Positions 11,333 through 21,405 of a stretch of 64,000 nt of DNA are shown here, one piece after another. Both the position numbers and the translations under genes were made by a program. This DNA comes from Shinisaurus crocodilurus. Taxonomy: Eukaryota > Chordata > Lepidosauria > Squamata > Shinisauridae. Location of the stretch: contig CM037877.1 in the NCBI GenBank assembly GCA_021292165.1, positions 309,880,834 through 309,944,833 of the forward strand, in the 5' to 3' direction. Within the stretch, counting starts at the first letter, position 1, and every line of letters begins with the position of its first letter. The notes under the pieces were generated by a model. The model saw nothing but the letters and a program-made list of their open reading frames with translations. It searched no databases and was not told the origin of the DNA.

Positions 11333-12372
11333 CAGGGGTCCTCAAACTTTTTACACGGGGGGCCAGTTCATTGTCCCTCAGCCTGTTGGGGGGCCGGACT
11401 CACTGGGACTCCCCTGTGCCGCCTCCTTCATGCTGCCCCCGCCACCGCCGCTGGTGCAGGACCCCCGCCGCAGGACCACCCCACTGCCGCCGCCGCAGGA
11501 CCCCCGCCCCCCGCTGCAAGACCGCCCCGCTGCCCCTGCCGCCACCGCAGGTCCCCCCCGCCCCCGTAAACCCCCGCCGCCGCTGCCATAACCCCACCCG
11601 CCGGCGCCATCCTACCTGGTCCCCTGCGCGCTGCTGCTGCTGCCGGTGCCTCTGCCACAGCCTCCGCTCAAGGCCGCCACTCCGTCGCGTCCATCCTGGA
11701 CTCCGCCCGCGCTCAGTTTTGAAAAACAGCGCGGGCGGGGTCCAGGATAGACGCGACGGGACCAGCGGGCGGCGAGGCGGATGAGGTAAAGCCCCCCCGC
11801 CGCTTCCCGCCCACCCACCCACCGTAACCTGCCCACCCACCCACTATAACCCGCCGCTTCCCGCCCGCCCGCCGTAACCTGCCGCTTCCCGCCTTCCCAC
11901 CCACCGTAACCCGCCGCTTCCCGCCATCCCACCCACCGACCGACCGCTTCCCGCCTTCATCCCTGCCGCCGTCCTACCTGGCCACCGCCACCGTCCGAGT
12001 CCGCCGCCGCTGCTCCGGCGCGTCCATCCTGGACTCCGCCCGCGCTCAGTTTTGAAAAAGAGTGCGGGCGGGTTCCAGGATGGACGCGCCGGAGCAGGGT
12101 CCCGTCGCGTCACTTCCGCCGCGCCGGAAGTGATGTGACGGGACCAGCGGGCGGCGAGGCGGATAAAGTAAAGCCTGCGCCCCGCTACTGGCTAAGCCTT
12201 CCCCCCCCCACAGGAGATGCAGGGCGGCAGGCAGGCGGCCCGGCAGGCGGCCCATGCCCCCCCGCCGGCTCAGCCGCCCCTCTTCCCTCACAACTCTTGA
12301 TCGGCCGCCGGGCCGGATGAAAAGACCCGGCGGGCCGGATGCGGCCCGCGGGCCGTAGTTTGAAGACCCCTG
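11333..12372. mobile_element. 1.04-kb GC-rich hAT element with internal repeats
   Basis: It starts CAGGGGTCCTCAAACTTTTT and ends AGTTTGAAGACCCCTG. The flanks CTTTAAAA (11325-11332) and GTTTACAA (12373-12380) match at 6 of 8 bases. The interior is very GC-rich with CCCACCCACC tandem runs. It has two copies of a palindromic module (about 11685-11790 and 12018-12170) built on GCGTCCATCCTGGACTCCGC and its inverse. The many long open frames here are composition artefacts. Confidence 0.78.
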
Positions 12373-12399
12373 GTTTACAACTATTACATGGCTCCTTTA

Positions 12400-13010
12400 A
12401 TTGGACAGTTTTCCTTCCCCTTTTCCCATAAACTAGCCGCCTTGACTGCAAAGAGGAAAACCCTCTGAGTCACAAACTAGTCAGATCCTTGAAGGGAAAA
12501 ATTCAATTTAGCCTCAGACACCCAATTTCTCATGCGCGCAGGAAATGGAGATAAATAATGTTCCCTGCAACTAGTGTAGAGCCGGCACTCCAATGAATAG
12601 TGTGCCAGGTCTGCCACTACAGAGGCACCACAAATGCACAGTCTATCTTGCACTGGAGTGTGTAAGGCAGCTTCCTGTGTTCCTGACCCATTTTACACAA
12701 TTTACCAGGAAGTTATCCTGTGCAAACAGCACTGAATTAACAGGAGGTGCGCAAGAGCACTCTTGCCCATTTCCCAGGATGACTACGCCCACTTGTGTGG
12801 GTCAGGTGCGGGGGGGCATGGGGATGTGGATGCTTTTCTTTTTGCCTCTCGTACCGAAATATCACAGGCTGATCTTAGCTGGGGATTTTGAAGCAGCCTT
12901 TTGTCCCACAGCCAACAGGACAACTTCCTGCCATGGTGGAGTGAGCAACAGCCTCAGCACAATACTGGACTTCGCCAATCCTTCAGTCAGGCCATGGCCT
13001 CAGTCAGCAC
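12400..13010. other. Stretch with no recognised feature
   Basis: Mixed sequence with no convincing coding frame, RNA gene or repeat that I can name. Confidence 0.35.
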
Positions 13011-13017
13011 CACCTGA

Positions 13018-13151
13018 GGCAGCCTTCCCCGACCGGGGCCCCTCCAGACGTGTTGGACTGCAACTCCCAGCGTGGCTGGCTGGGGGGGGGGGACGCTGAG
13101 CCTTGCAGTCCAACATAACTGGAGGGCACCACATTGGGGAAGGCTGCCCTA
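13018..13151. repeat. Foldback hAT-type MITE
   Basis: The arms GGCAGCCTTCCCCGACC and GGGGAAGGCTGCCC are inverted, with CTGCAACTCCCAGCGTGGCT in the middle. It is the same family as 15662. Confidence 0.6.
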
Positions 13152-13324
13152 GGGCAACCCTAATTATTGCCAAAGTTTGTCACAATACAGAAAGAACAAA
13201 AAGCGAACTGTAGCAGACACTGCATAGTTCTGTTATACAATTAAGTATGACCATTCCAGTGGGGCAGCTGTGACAGCGCGTTGCAGCATAAACAAGGAAG
13301 TCTTTAAGGTGCCGCAGAACAGAT

Positions 13325-13430
13325 TTATTAGATTGAGGCTGCAATCCTATATCCACTTACCTGGGAGTAAGTAGGTCTTACTTCTGAGAAGACATGTATA
13401 GGATTGCATGTACAGGATAGCATTGCTCCT
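13325..13430. repeat. Small TIR element (GCTGCAATCCTATA ... TATAGGATTGCA)
   Basis: GGCTGCAATCCTATATCCAC and GACATGTATAGGATTGCATG form the inverted ends around CTTACCTGGGAGTAAG. Related copies lie at 44226 and 45925. Confidence 0.6.
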
Positions 13431-13499
13431 GTATTTTGACAAGTTGGAAGCCACCCTGTGAGGACTTGTCCCTAAAAAGTGGACAAAAACCTTAAGCAA

Positions 13500-13600
13500 A
13501 TAAGGTTGTGGCAACAGATTTCATAGATTTCATGTTTTAGTGGACTAAAGCCCACTTAGTCAAATATATGAAGTGTTTTCATCAGGACATATATGTATCG
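13500..13600 (-). repeat. Penelope-like remnant with hammerhead-like core (decayed)
   Basis: On the minus strand TGACTAAGTGGGCTTTAGTC is followed by CACTAAAACATGAAATC, resembling the CTGATGA-stem-GAAA arrangement of hammerhead ribozymes, with core substitutions. Similar sequence occurs at 14105. Confidence 0.35.
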
Positions 13601-13765
13601 GTACATGACTTGAGGGAGAGAGATATACATGACATTCTTAAGCTCTGGAAAGTCAAGGGATCAGGACACATTGACTGTTCTGAGCAGAAGTTCCGGACTA
13701 CTAGTGATTTTGTGTTTATGAGGTGGGAGGGACTGGGATGAGGCAGGAGAGTAACACAATAGAGA

Positions 13766-13920
13766 AGCTGTGGCTTACGTTGGCTCAGCTTGTCTGAGCG
13801 TAGAAAGCTAAGCAGGGTCAAGCCTGGTTGTTACTTGGATGGGAGACCCCTCCTCTAGTTTCCTGCATTGAGCAGGGTAGGCTCCTTCCAACTCTATGAT
13901 CTATGAAATCTATGAAACTT
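13766..13920 (+). repeat. 5S-rRNA-derived SINE with CR1-like tail
   Basis: The head AAAGCTAAGCAGGGTCAAGC and TTACTTGGATGGGAGACC is the 5S rRNA internal promoter region. After GACC the sequence switches to TTTCCTGCATTGAGCAGG and TCCTTCCAACTCTATGATCT, which is the 3' end of CR1 LINEs. Confidence 0.75.
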
Positions 13921-14104
13921 TTCCCCTCTTCAGTCTCTCGGATGTGTCTCTCACACAGCCAGGTACCAAGCTGTGTAGCTGGAATAATGGTTGCTGCTTT
14001 GTTAGAAAGACTTCAGTGCATCCACCTGATTCCTGCATTTCATTGTCATTTAGCCCCACTGTTGACAATCTTTTCTCTCTATGCCTATGCATGCACATGC
14101 CTGT

Positions 14105-14190
14105 CAACTGAGGATAAAACTTCATGCATCCAATGAAGTGGGCTCTAGTCCATGAAATCTTATGCCATAATAAAGTCTGTCCTTCAAAGA
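14105..14190 (+). repeat. Penelope-like remnant with hammerhead-like motif
   Basis: CAATGAAGTGGGCTCTAGTC is followed by CATGAAATCTTATGCCATAA. The stem GTGG...TCCA is flanked by a degenerate CTGATGA (here CCAATGA) and GAAA. The AATAAA that follows is typical of this repeat. Confidence 0.4.
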
Positions 14191-14191
14191 A

Positions 14192-14235
14192 TCATAGAAT
14201 AGTAGAGTTAGAAGGGGCCTACAAGGCCATCGAGT
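14192..14235 (-). mobile_element. CR1 LINE 3' end, left part of an interrupted copy
   Basis: TAGAATAGTAGAGTTAGAAG and GGCCATCGAGT are the reversed CR1 3' end. The copy resumes at about 14996, so the LINE at 14236-14995 is nested within it. Confidence 0.65.
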
Positions 14236-14995
14236 CATCATCATCAGGCGATCACTCGTGACCGAGTAAGATTGTCTTCCGGGATAAAAGGAGGAAATTC
14301 TAAAGAAGATTGTGTAGACTCTAGCGATGGGTCCGTAAGTGACTGTGGAGGCCAATTCTAGATCCACACAGCTTCCCACAGTGAGGACACAGGTTACCAG
14401 ATAGAAGATGGTCCTGTAAAGGATTCATTTGACGTGCTTTTCGCTTAGCACGTTTCTTCCTTTCACCTTGCACTCGGGCTTCTTCAAAGTCCATGGAACC
14501 TTTGTGAAAGGCCAACCTCCATTTAGATCGTTCATGGGCCAGAGCTTCCCAGTTTTCGATGTTTATATTGCATTTTTTTAGATTAGCCTTATGAACATCT
14601 TTAAACCTCTTATATTGACCACCGATATTCCGCTTTCCATCCTTGAGTTGTGAGTAAAGTAACTGCTTTGGGAGACGGCAGTCAGGCATTCGAACAACAT
14701 GACCGGTCCACTGAAGTTGGCGTTGAAGGATCATTTTTTCAATGCTAGTAGTCTTTGCTTCTTCCAGTACACTGACATTTGTTCGCCTATCTTCCCAAGT
14801 AATTTGCAGGATTTTCCGGAGGCAACGTTGATGAAACCTTTCAAGGAGGTGGAAGTGACGTTTATAGATAGTCCATGTTTCGCAGGCATACAATAAAGTT
14901 GGTAATACAATGGCTTCATAAACCAGTGTTTTGGTCTTCTTACAAATATCCCGATCCTCGAACACTCTATGTTTCATTCGAGAAAATGCGGCCAA
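14236..14995 (-). mobile_element. Non-LTR retrotransposon fragment, RT C-terminus ending in a C2H2 finger
   Basis: The minus strand encodes 224 open codons. They include LVYEAIVLPTLLYACETWTI, ERFHQRCLRKIL, QLQWTGHVVRMPDCRLPKQL and the terminal finger CPHCGKLCGSRIGLHSHLRT followed by HR. This is the thumb and C-terminal region of an I/Ingi/Vingi-like non-LTR element; the exact clade is inference. The 3' end is a (GAT)n-like run, CATCATCATCAGGCGATC. Near-identical copies lie at 15953 and 42684, implying recent activity. Confidence 0.72.
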
Positions 14996-15188
14996 GTCAA
15001 AGCATCCCTGACAGATGGCTGTCCAGCTGCACTCTGAATGCCTCCAGTGTGGGAGATCCCACCACCTCCCTAGGTAGTTGGTTCCATTGGCATATTGCTC
15101 TGACAGTCAGGAAATATTTCCTGATGTCCAGGCAGAATCTGGCTTCCTGTCACTTGAGCCCATTAGGTGCCACACTGCCACAAGACTC
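14996..15188 (-). mobile_element. CR1 LINE ORF2 C-terminal part, right part of the interrupted copy
   Basis: It is the reverse complement of the block at 30680-30800: CCACCACCTCCCTAGGTAG and GTCAGGAAATATTTCCTGAT. Together with 14192-14235 it marks one older CR1 split by a younger insertion. About 30 bp of CR1 is missing at the junction. Confidence 0.65.
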
Positions 15189-15354
15189 TTAAGGTGCAAT
15201 CCTATGCATGTTTGGACAGAAAAAAATCCTACAACTCCACATAGGACTGCACCCTTAGTTGTTCCTGTTGCAGTAGACTAATAAGGCCACCCCTCTGGAT
15301 TCCAGATTCTGACGACAGAATTTCCGGGAGCTGAACTAGGAATACAGGAGGGTG

Positions 15355-15600
15355 CTTTATATAGTCAGACCCAAACTTGGTATTATCAGTAATGACTGGC
15401 AGCAGCATGCCAACGTTTCAAATGCTCCAACCGAAACTGGAGATGCCAGGGATTAAACCTGAGACTTTACACATCTCATAGATTCATAGATCATAGAGTT
15501 GGAAGGGGGCTACAAGGCCATGGAGTCCAACCCCCTGCACAATGCCATGCAAAGCAGTGCTCTACCACCGAACTATGGCCGTTCTTCAAGCTGCCTGTAT
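15355..15600 (-). repeat. tRNA-derived SINE pieces, one joined to a CR1-like tail
   Basis: The segment 15480-15600 has a CR1 3' end (AGAGTTGGAAGGGGGCTACA) followed by a reversed tRNA-like head (CAAAGCAGTGCTCTACCACC). Upstream, GCCAGGGATTAAACCTGAGA is another reversed B-box region. Confidence 0.5.
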
Positions 15601-15661
15601 ACCACTCGGAACCCACATAGAAGGAAAACCGGCACAGTACCAATGGGAAGCATTGATTTAA

Positions 15662-15786
15662 ACCTGCCTGGGCCAACTTGCTGCCCCCTCCAGATGTGCT
15701 GGGCTGCAACTCCCATCATTCCCAGCCAGGAATGATGGGAGTTGCAGTCCAACACATGTGGAGGGCACCAGGTTGGGCAAGGCAGA
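15662..15786. repeat. Foldback hAT-type MITE, complete palindrome
   Basis: The arms GGGCTGCAACTCCCATCATT and AATGATGGGAGTTGCAGTCC are inverted about a CCCAGCCAGG centre. Confidence 0.7.
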
Positions 15787-15952
15787 TTTAAATCAATGAA
15801 AAAAAGCGAGATTCCTCCCTCTTTTTTTTGCTGATTTAAATTGCCCTGGCATCACTCAATCCACACCACTTCCAGCTGTCTCCACCTAAAGTTCCATTGT
15901 AACTATAATGGCAAATGTATGTATTATTAATATATTACTATTTTACTAGCAT

Positions 15953-16472
15953 TGAAAAAATGATCCTTCAACGCCAACTTCAGTGGACTGGTCATGTTGT
16001 TCGAATGCCTGACTGCCGTCTCCCAAAGCAGTTACTTTACTCCCAACTCAAGGATGGAAAGCGGAATATCGGTGGTCAATATAAGAGGTTTAAAGATGTT
16101 CATAAGGCTAATCTAAAAAAATGCAATATAAACATCGAAAACTGGGAAGCTCTGGCCCATGGACGATCTACATGGAGGTTGGCCTTTCACAAAGGTTCCA
16201 TGGACTTTGAAGAAGCCCGAGTGCAAGGTGAAAGGGAGAAACGTGCTAAGGGAAAAGCACGTCAAATGAATCCTTTACAGGACCATCTTCTATCTGGTAA
16301 CCTGTGTCCTCCTCACTGTGGGAAGCTGTGTGGATCTAGAATTGGCCTCCACCGTCACTTACGGACCCATCGCTAGAGTCTACAGTACAATCTTCTTTAG
16401 AATTTCCTCCTTTTATCCCGGAAGACAATCTTACTCGGTCACGAGTGATCGCCTGATGATGATGATGATTTT
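15953..16472 (+). mobile_element. Same finger-ending LINE, 5'-truncated plus-strand copy
   Basis: The open frame from SIEKMILQRQLQWTGHVVRM to the HLRTHR end is nearly identical to the minus-strand copy at 14236-14995. One inserted residue lies in the finger (CPPHCGK). It ends in a GATGATGATGAT run. The 5' truncation is typical of LINE insertion. Confidence 0.75.
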
Positions 16473-16827
16473 ATTATTATTAATAACCAATCGATTATTA
16501 TTAACTTAACAATAACAATATAAATATTAATAACGATTAACCATTATTAATTATTAATTATTAATACTATTTTGTAGTTGAGGTATTAAATAACCACATT
16601 ATACGAGGCGCCGCCATGATGGACACAAGTTCCAGGAAGCCAAGCGGGGCCCTTTTCTCAACACCTCCTCCAAGCACACCTACTTGGGCAGCCAGTCCTG
16701 CTGGGATCAATGGGCTTCCTCGCGAGTAAAGAGAGATTCACGTCGCCGCCCCTTTTCCATGCCAGCCAAGCGGGCGCTGCCCGGAGAGCCTCTCCCAGGG
16801 TCAGGCCAGCCCAGCCGCCTTCCTCAC

Positions 16828-16960
16828 CGCAAGGCAGCCCAAAGCAGACTGGAAACTGTCCTGCGCAGAGCCCGGGCGCAGGACAGCGTCTCCATTGGAC
16901 TTCAGACCTGCCCATCTTAGCATCACCGACCCGGCAACAGACTTGGCCCAATCAGAGCCA
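16828..16960 (-). other. NUDT2: Possible NUDT2 5' non-coding exon
   Basis: On the minus strand a donor GCG/GTGAGG lies at 16827-16822, in CpG-rich sequence upstream of the NUDT2 coding exon. That coding exon has its own 5' acceptor at about 10861, so an upstream exon must exist. The upper boundary is a guess. Confidence 0.3.
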
Positions 16961-17289
16961 GCAAGTAACCAGCGCAAGGACAGTCACGTGGCGTCATCAA
17001 GCACCAGGGCCCGCCGCCGTGGCGAAAGCATGCCATCAACGAGGTGGGGCTGAGCAATAAATAGGAGTAGAAATATGATTGGATTGTGTACTGTGATTGG
17101 CAGACGACCCACCAATAGGGAGCAGGCAAAGTGAGTCTGTACTGCCGCCTTTCGGGCGCCTCCTTCCCGCCTCCTTATCGCCTCTCTGATTGGTCACATG
17201 GGGCTCCATCCATTTCCTCCTTCAACTCGGCTTTCTATTGGGCGGCAGTGGTGACATAAGACGGCGCGACATAGGGGCGCGAGTGTTTG

Positions 17290-17455
17290 AACGCAGGCTC
17301 GGCGCTGTTGCTATGGAGACGCGGCCTAGCCGGCGTTGCAATTGCAAGAGCTTTACTGGCGCGTTCCCAAAGCGCTCTAAGGGAGCGGTACTTGGGGCTC
17401 CAGATTTGGCGCAACCGGAACAGAGAGGACGGGGAGACGGGGCGGGAGATCTCTG
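17290..17455 (+). other. KIF24: Probable KIF24 exon 1 (5' UTR)
   Basis: A strong donor, CTCTG/GTAAGA, follows at 17456 in the CpG-rich segment. The KIF24 start codon lies in an exon with its own acceptor (31000-31001), so a non-coding first exon is required. The 5' limit is approximate. Confidence 0.45.
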
Positions 17456-17560
17456 GTAAGAGGGCAGGGGAGGAAGGGGAGACCCTTGGCCAGGCCTGAC
17501 CTCGGCCTGTTGTCATGGCGACAGATCCGTGGTAGCCGAAGCATCGCCCACGATCCCTGG

Positions 17561-18300
17561 CGCTATTTCTTATTTGTTAGAAGTTTATTAAGAAGGTCAG
17601 AAATACAAGGCGATGCCAGATTGCGCTACATTTGCACGCGTTCGCATTCACGCCAACTTACTCTGAGGCACTTTTAAACTGTATCTACCGATTTGCTCTT
17701 GATGTTTTCATTAAAAAAAAAAAAAAGACGGAGTCAGGTCACGTTTTAAAATCCATTTAAAACCCACTGGGAAACGGTTGATGCTATAATAGAGGAACTG
17801 ACCTTGAGTCTGCTGGGAGTTTCAGGGGGATAACGAAGTCTTCGAGGCGAGGAAGAAGCGACCGCGTCGCACGCTGAAAATCTGGAGGTAGGAAAGATTT
17901 ACCGGTATGCCACATCAACATTATCCGTGTCTGGTATTAAGGGCTGGGAGGCGCCTGCTTGCCTCCTGGCTCCGCTGCCAGAAAGATCAGAGTTTCAGAA
18001 CACTCATCAATTCAGGAAGGATTCTCAGAGCAGCTTACACAAAATTTGTAAAAATGATAAAAACACGAGATTCTTTGATGTTTTCTCTGGGGAGAGAATT
18101 CCAAATCTGTTCCACCACTGAGAAGGTCCTCTCTCCAGTCACTGAGCCAGTTCACACCTAACGACAAGCAGGAGAAAGCAGGCGTGTTACCTGCAGCGTG
18201 CCTGCTACTTATGCTTTTACTCAGCAACCCATGAGCAGATCCCTTAAAAGTTTGCTGAGCATGTTGTCTGAACCTAGACCGCTGGGTTGTTTAGGGGCTA
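17561..18300 (+). other. Start of KIF24 intron 1, no named repeat
   Basis: Mostly unique sequence with a poly-A run near 17712. A second donor-like GGAG/GTAGGA at 17887 could close an alternative 5' exon. From about 18125 there are decayed TIR fragments around AGTTCACACCTAACGAC. Confidence 0.35.
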
Positions 18301-18302
18301 AA

Positions 18303-18478
18303 CAAGGCCTGTGGCTCACGCTGGCTCAGCTTATCTGAGTGTGGAAAGCTAAGCAGGGTCAGGCCTGGTTATTACTTGGATGGGAGACCCCTCCTCTAGT
18401 TTCCTGCATTGAGCAGCGGTTGGACTCAATAGCCTTGTAGGCTCCTTCCAACTCTATGATCTATGAAATCTATGAAAC
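18303..18478 (+). repeat. 5S-rRNA-derived SINE with CR1-like tail
   Basis: GAAAGCTAAGCAGGGTCAGG and TTACTTGGATGGGAGACC are 5S-like. They are followed by TTTCCTGCATTGAGCAG, GGCTCCTTCCAACTCTATG and a repeated ATCTATGAA. The copy closely matches 13766-13920. Confidence 0.8.
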
Positions 18479-18479
18479 C

Positions 18480-19630
18480 CAGTGGTTAATCCAACAAGTC
18501 GTGGGTTAACCACTGGGTTGTTTAGCCATGTAAGAAATAAATACAGGTGTTGGCTCTCATCTGGTTTCTGCCAGTCTTATCTCACCTGCAGAATCTCTCC
18601 CTCTATGCTGTTTGAAGGTTTAGTGCACAAAAAGCTGGGGGCGCATCCGCTGCTTAGCAATATCTGCAGACCTGGAAATTGGGTTGGTGGGGATATTTGT
18701 GAGTTCCAAGATGCTGCCTTATCTCGGGTGGGACATTGCTATGATTAAACTAGGTGCCTTTCGCACATGCAATATTTGTACAAGTGGAAATGAACAAGGT
18801 TGGGGCAATGTTTCTTGTAATCTTAGCTGGGCTTGAATGACCCTATTTGGAAAACCAAACAGATTGAGATTTTGAAGCCTTTCCTAACAATATTTTCTAG
18901 CTTGTAGTCTTATGCTCTGTATTGTGCATCAAAACTATAGGCTAAAGATAGAGAACTGATTCTGTGCTTTCATCATTCAGCACTTGGTTCTGTATGCTTG
19001 TACATGCCCAGGAATTGCTGAAATACCACTGCCTTTGGGGAGGGGCCTTGCAGATATTTTAAAGGGATGCTGTGAGCACATGTACATTAAATCTTGTGGT
19101 AGAAAATTCTCTGTGTGGCACAGCTGGCCATAGTGGCATTCCTTACTAAATTTATTCCTTGTGTTAGAAGCCTTGTTTTGTCGTGGCTCTTCCTTGCTTC
19201 TTTTTGGCTTGTGCTTGTGGCACAATGTTGAGTTGATGTGACTAATCTGTTAGTAGCATGGGTAGTGGAGCCATGAAATTTGCCACTTGCCTCCAGCTGA
19301 GCTGCTGAATGATAAGTGTCCTTGTCTGTCTGCACAGCTTTTGCCACATCTGGCCTGAGACAGGCAGCTGCCACAGGCAGAGAGTTCCCATGCAGTTAAT
19401 GGTAGAGGGAAGGTTTGGAGGTGACCAGAATACAAGTGCGTGTGTGACCACCCTTTTGGTGCATATTTGCAAGGCTGCAATAGAGCCATGTGAGTAGAGG
19501 ACAACTAAAGTGATCTCCCTTCTACTGCGGTTCTTCAAAGTTGTGTTTTCCTTCAATGCGCTCCTTAAAATGAGAAGTCATAAAATGAGAATTCACTATC
19601 CTGCTTCTTTGTCACCATTGTGTAATGAAT
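18480..19630 (+). other. KIF24 intron 1, no recognised feature
   Basis: The start may be part of a TIR element (GTGGTTAATCCAACAAG). The rest is unique-looking with no coding evidence. Confidence 0.35.
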
Positions 19631-19631
19631 T

Positions 19632-19765
19632 ATCATAGAGTTGGAAGGGGCCTACAAGATCATCAAGTCCAACCCCCTGCTCAATGCAGGAAACTAGAGG
19701 AGGGGTCTCCCATCCAAGTAATAACCAGGCCTTGACCCTGCTTAGCTTTCCACGCTCAGTCTCAA
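19632..19765 (-). repeat. 5S-rRNA/CR1 composite SINE
   Basis: Reverse orientation: ATAGAGTTGGAAGGGGCCTA, then AGGGGTCTCCCATCCAAGTA and GACCCTGCTTAGCTTTCCAC. Confidence 0.75.
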
Positions 19766-21085
19766 GTAGATTTACTCCAGGGGTGGGGCCTCATGTTAGT
19801 GTGCCAAAAGGACATGAGTGCTGAAGCATTCATGCCTCCCTCCAGTTTGGACTTTGCTAGATTGTGGTGAAGAACCACAGTGATACCAGCAAGTGGCACT
19901 ATGTTTTTTTCCGAGCCCTCCTGGGGTCCTAATCCAGCCTCAAGATACATCTACCCTATGGATTCTCTGTTGGACTTATGCATTAAGCGGGTTTCGCTGG
20001 TCCATACTACCTTTTGCCTTACAGTCTGAATACTCAGTGCTGCCTTTAGCTATGGGTAAACTCTGTAAAATGCAGCATGTTCCTTGTACCCTCTTTGTTG
20101 TTAAGTTGCTAGGAACTGCCAGGAGTGTAGTGCAGTGACCCTCTTAGGACTTCGGAATGTCTCCCCCTGAGCTGGAACAAGAAGCTCTTGGTGAAGGATA
20201 GGCAGATCCAGCCCCCCCGCCCCCCTATCATTTCTATAACTTGACAGGAAGAAGCTCGTTGCCATGTAACAGAAACCACTAACACAGCAACCAGTATCCA
20301 GGGAATGAAGCAATAATAACTTCCCCAAGTGTGTAACAATTTTTTCCCCTTTATATAGCTACATAATGAAGAAAACATCCTTGGACTTTTGGAAGCCTTG
20401 CTTGCAGGAAAGAAACGATTTTTAAATAATCACTCTCCAAGTTTAACTCGGACTTATTTTATTCACACACCATGAAAATGAAAAGTTTCCAGGCTCCACA
20501 ACAGCTGTTGTTTAAAGCAGTTGTCCTATATCGGTTGTGGTACAGAAGCTTTTCCAGTGAGATCATCAGGCTAAAATTAATGTGAAGGAGTGATCAGAAA
20601 ATTGATAAGACTCTTGTAGTAGTTAAAGTTAGTTAGGGCAAATTTTAATGTTAACCTGATAGTTTTTGGCCACAGCCACTCTGGGAATGAGTTACAAAAT
20701 CCTTGTTGTTAGATCAATGTTTCCCACCTACTTCCATGTTTTCCCAAACTATTTAGGCAGATGAAGAAACAGAAAAACAACCAAACCAGAGTGGTTGGAT
20801 TAAAAGAAGTACATGAAAAGAATAGAGATTTCCTGGGTGAATAGAAATTCACTGGTGTAAATGGTTTGATATGGTAAGGGAGGGTTAGGCAAATGGCCTA
20901 CATTTCTTGCTTTCAAAGTGATGCTCATCCAAGTGGTAGAAGATGGGCTATAATACACATGTGACTTGGAAGTATGCTTGTCTTATCTCTGCTCCCCCCC
21001 CCCCCCCCATGTCACAGTGCATAGGAGTACCATTAGGTGAGGCTAGATGAACCATCTTCTGGAGAAGTGCACTATGAATCTACAA
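19766..21085 (+). other. KIF24 intron 1, no recognised feature
   Basis: Unique-looking sequence with a C-rich run at 20995-21008. I see no gene or nameable repeat. Confidence 0.35.
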
Positions 21086-21405
21086 AAGACAGGGGCCTTC
21101 TCTGTGGTGGTGCCCCGACTCTGGAATGCCCTTCCAAGGGAGATATGATTGGTGCTGACTCCGAATTTCTTCTAACACTAAATTAAAATGGTCCTGTTTG
21201 CCCAGGCATTTTCAGGAGAATTGTGAAATGCTGAAATTTTAAATTTAATCTAAATTGATTTTAGATTGATTGATTTTTGTTGATGTTGTTGTTTGCTGGT
21301 TTTATGGTTTTTATGCCTCTGTCTAATTTTACTGTTAGGTTATGTTGCTTTTATAATTTTATGTACACAGCCCTGGGATTGTCTTTGGTGATTAAGGAGC
21401 AGGGC
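21086..21405 (+). mobile_element. L2/CR1-group LINE 3' end
   Basis: GGGGCCTTCTCTGTGGTGGT and CTGGAATGCCCTTCC correspond to the FSVVAP-LWNALP ORF2 ending. A T-rich 3' UTR with TGGTTTTATGGTTTTTATG follows. Confidence 0.6.

Larger units (their letters stand above)
16600..17560. promoter_or_regulatory. CpG-rich bidirectional promoter region of NUDT2 and KIF24
   Basis: CpG-dense, repeat-free sequence lies between the divergent NUDT2 (-) and KIF24 (+). Several CCAAT boxes in either orientation occur near 17079, 17094, 17111, 17189 and 17237. TTTGAA at 17285 resembles a cell-cycle CHR element, and GTTGCTATGGAGAC at 17307-17320 resembles an RFX X-box. No TATA box is evident. Transcription starts are inferred, not seen. 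Confidence 0.65.

Noticed and set aside
11303..12320. Many long open frames on both strands rich in Pro, Arg and Gly
   Set aside because: They lie inside a GC-rich hAT element where stop codons are rare by composition; no splice sites or conserved motifs.
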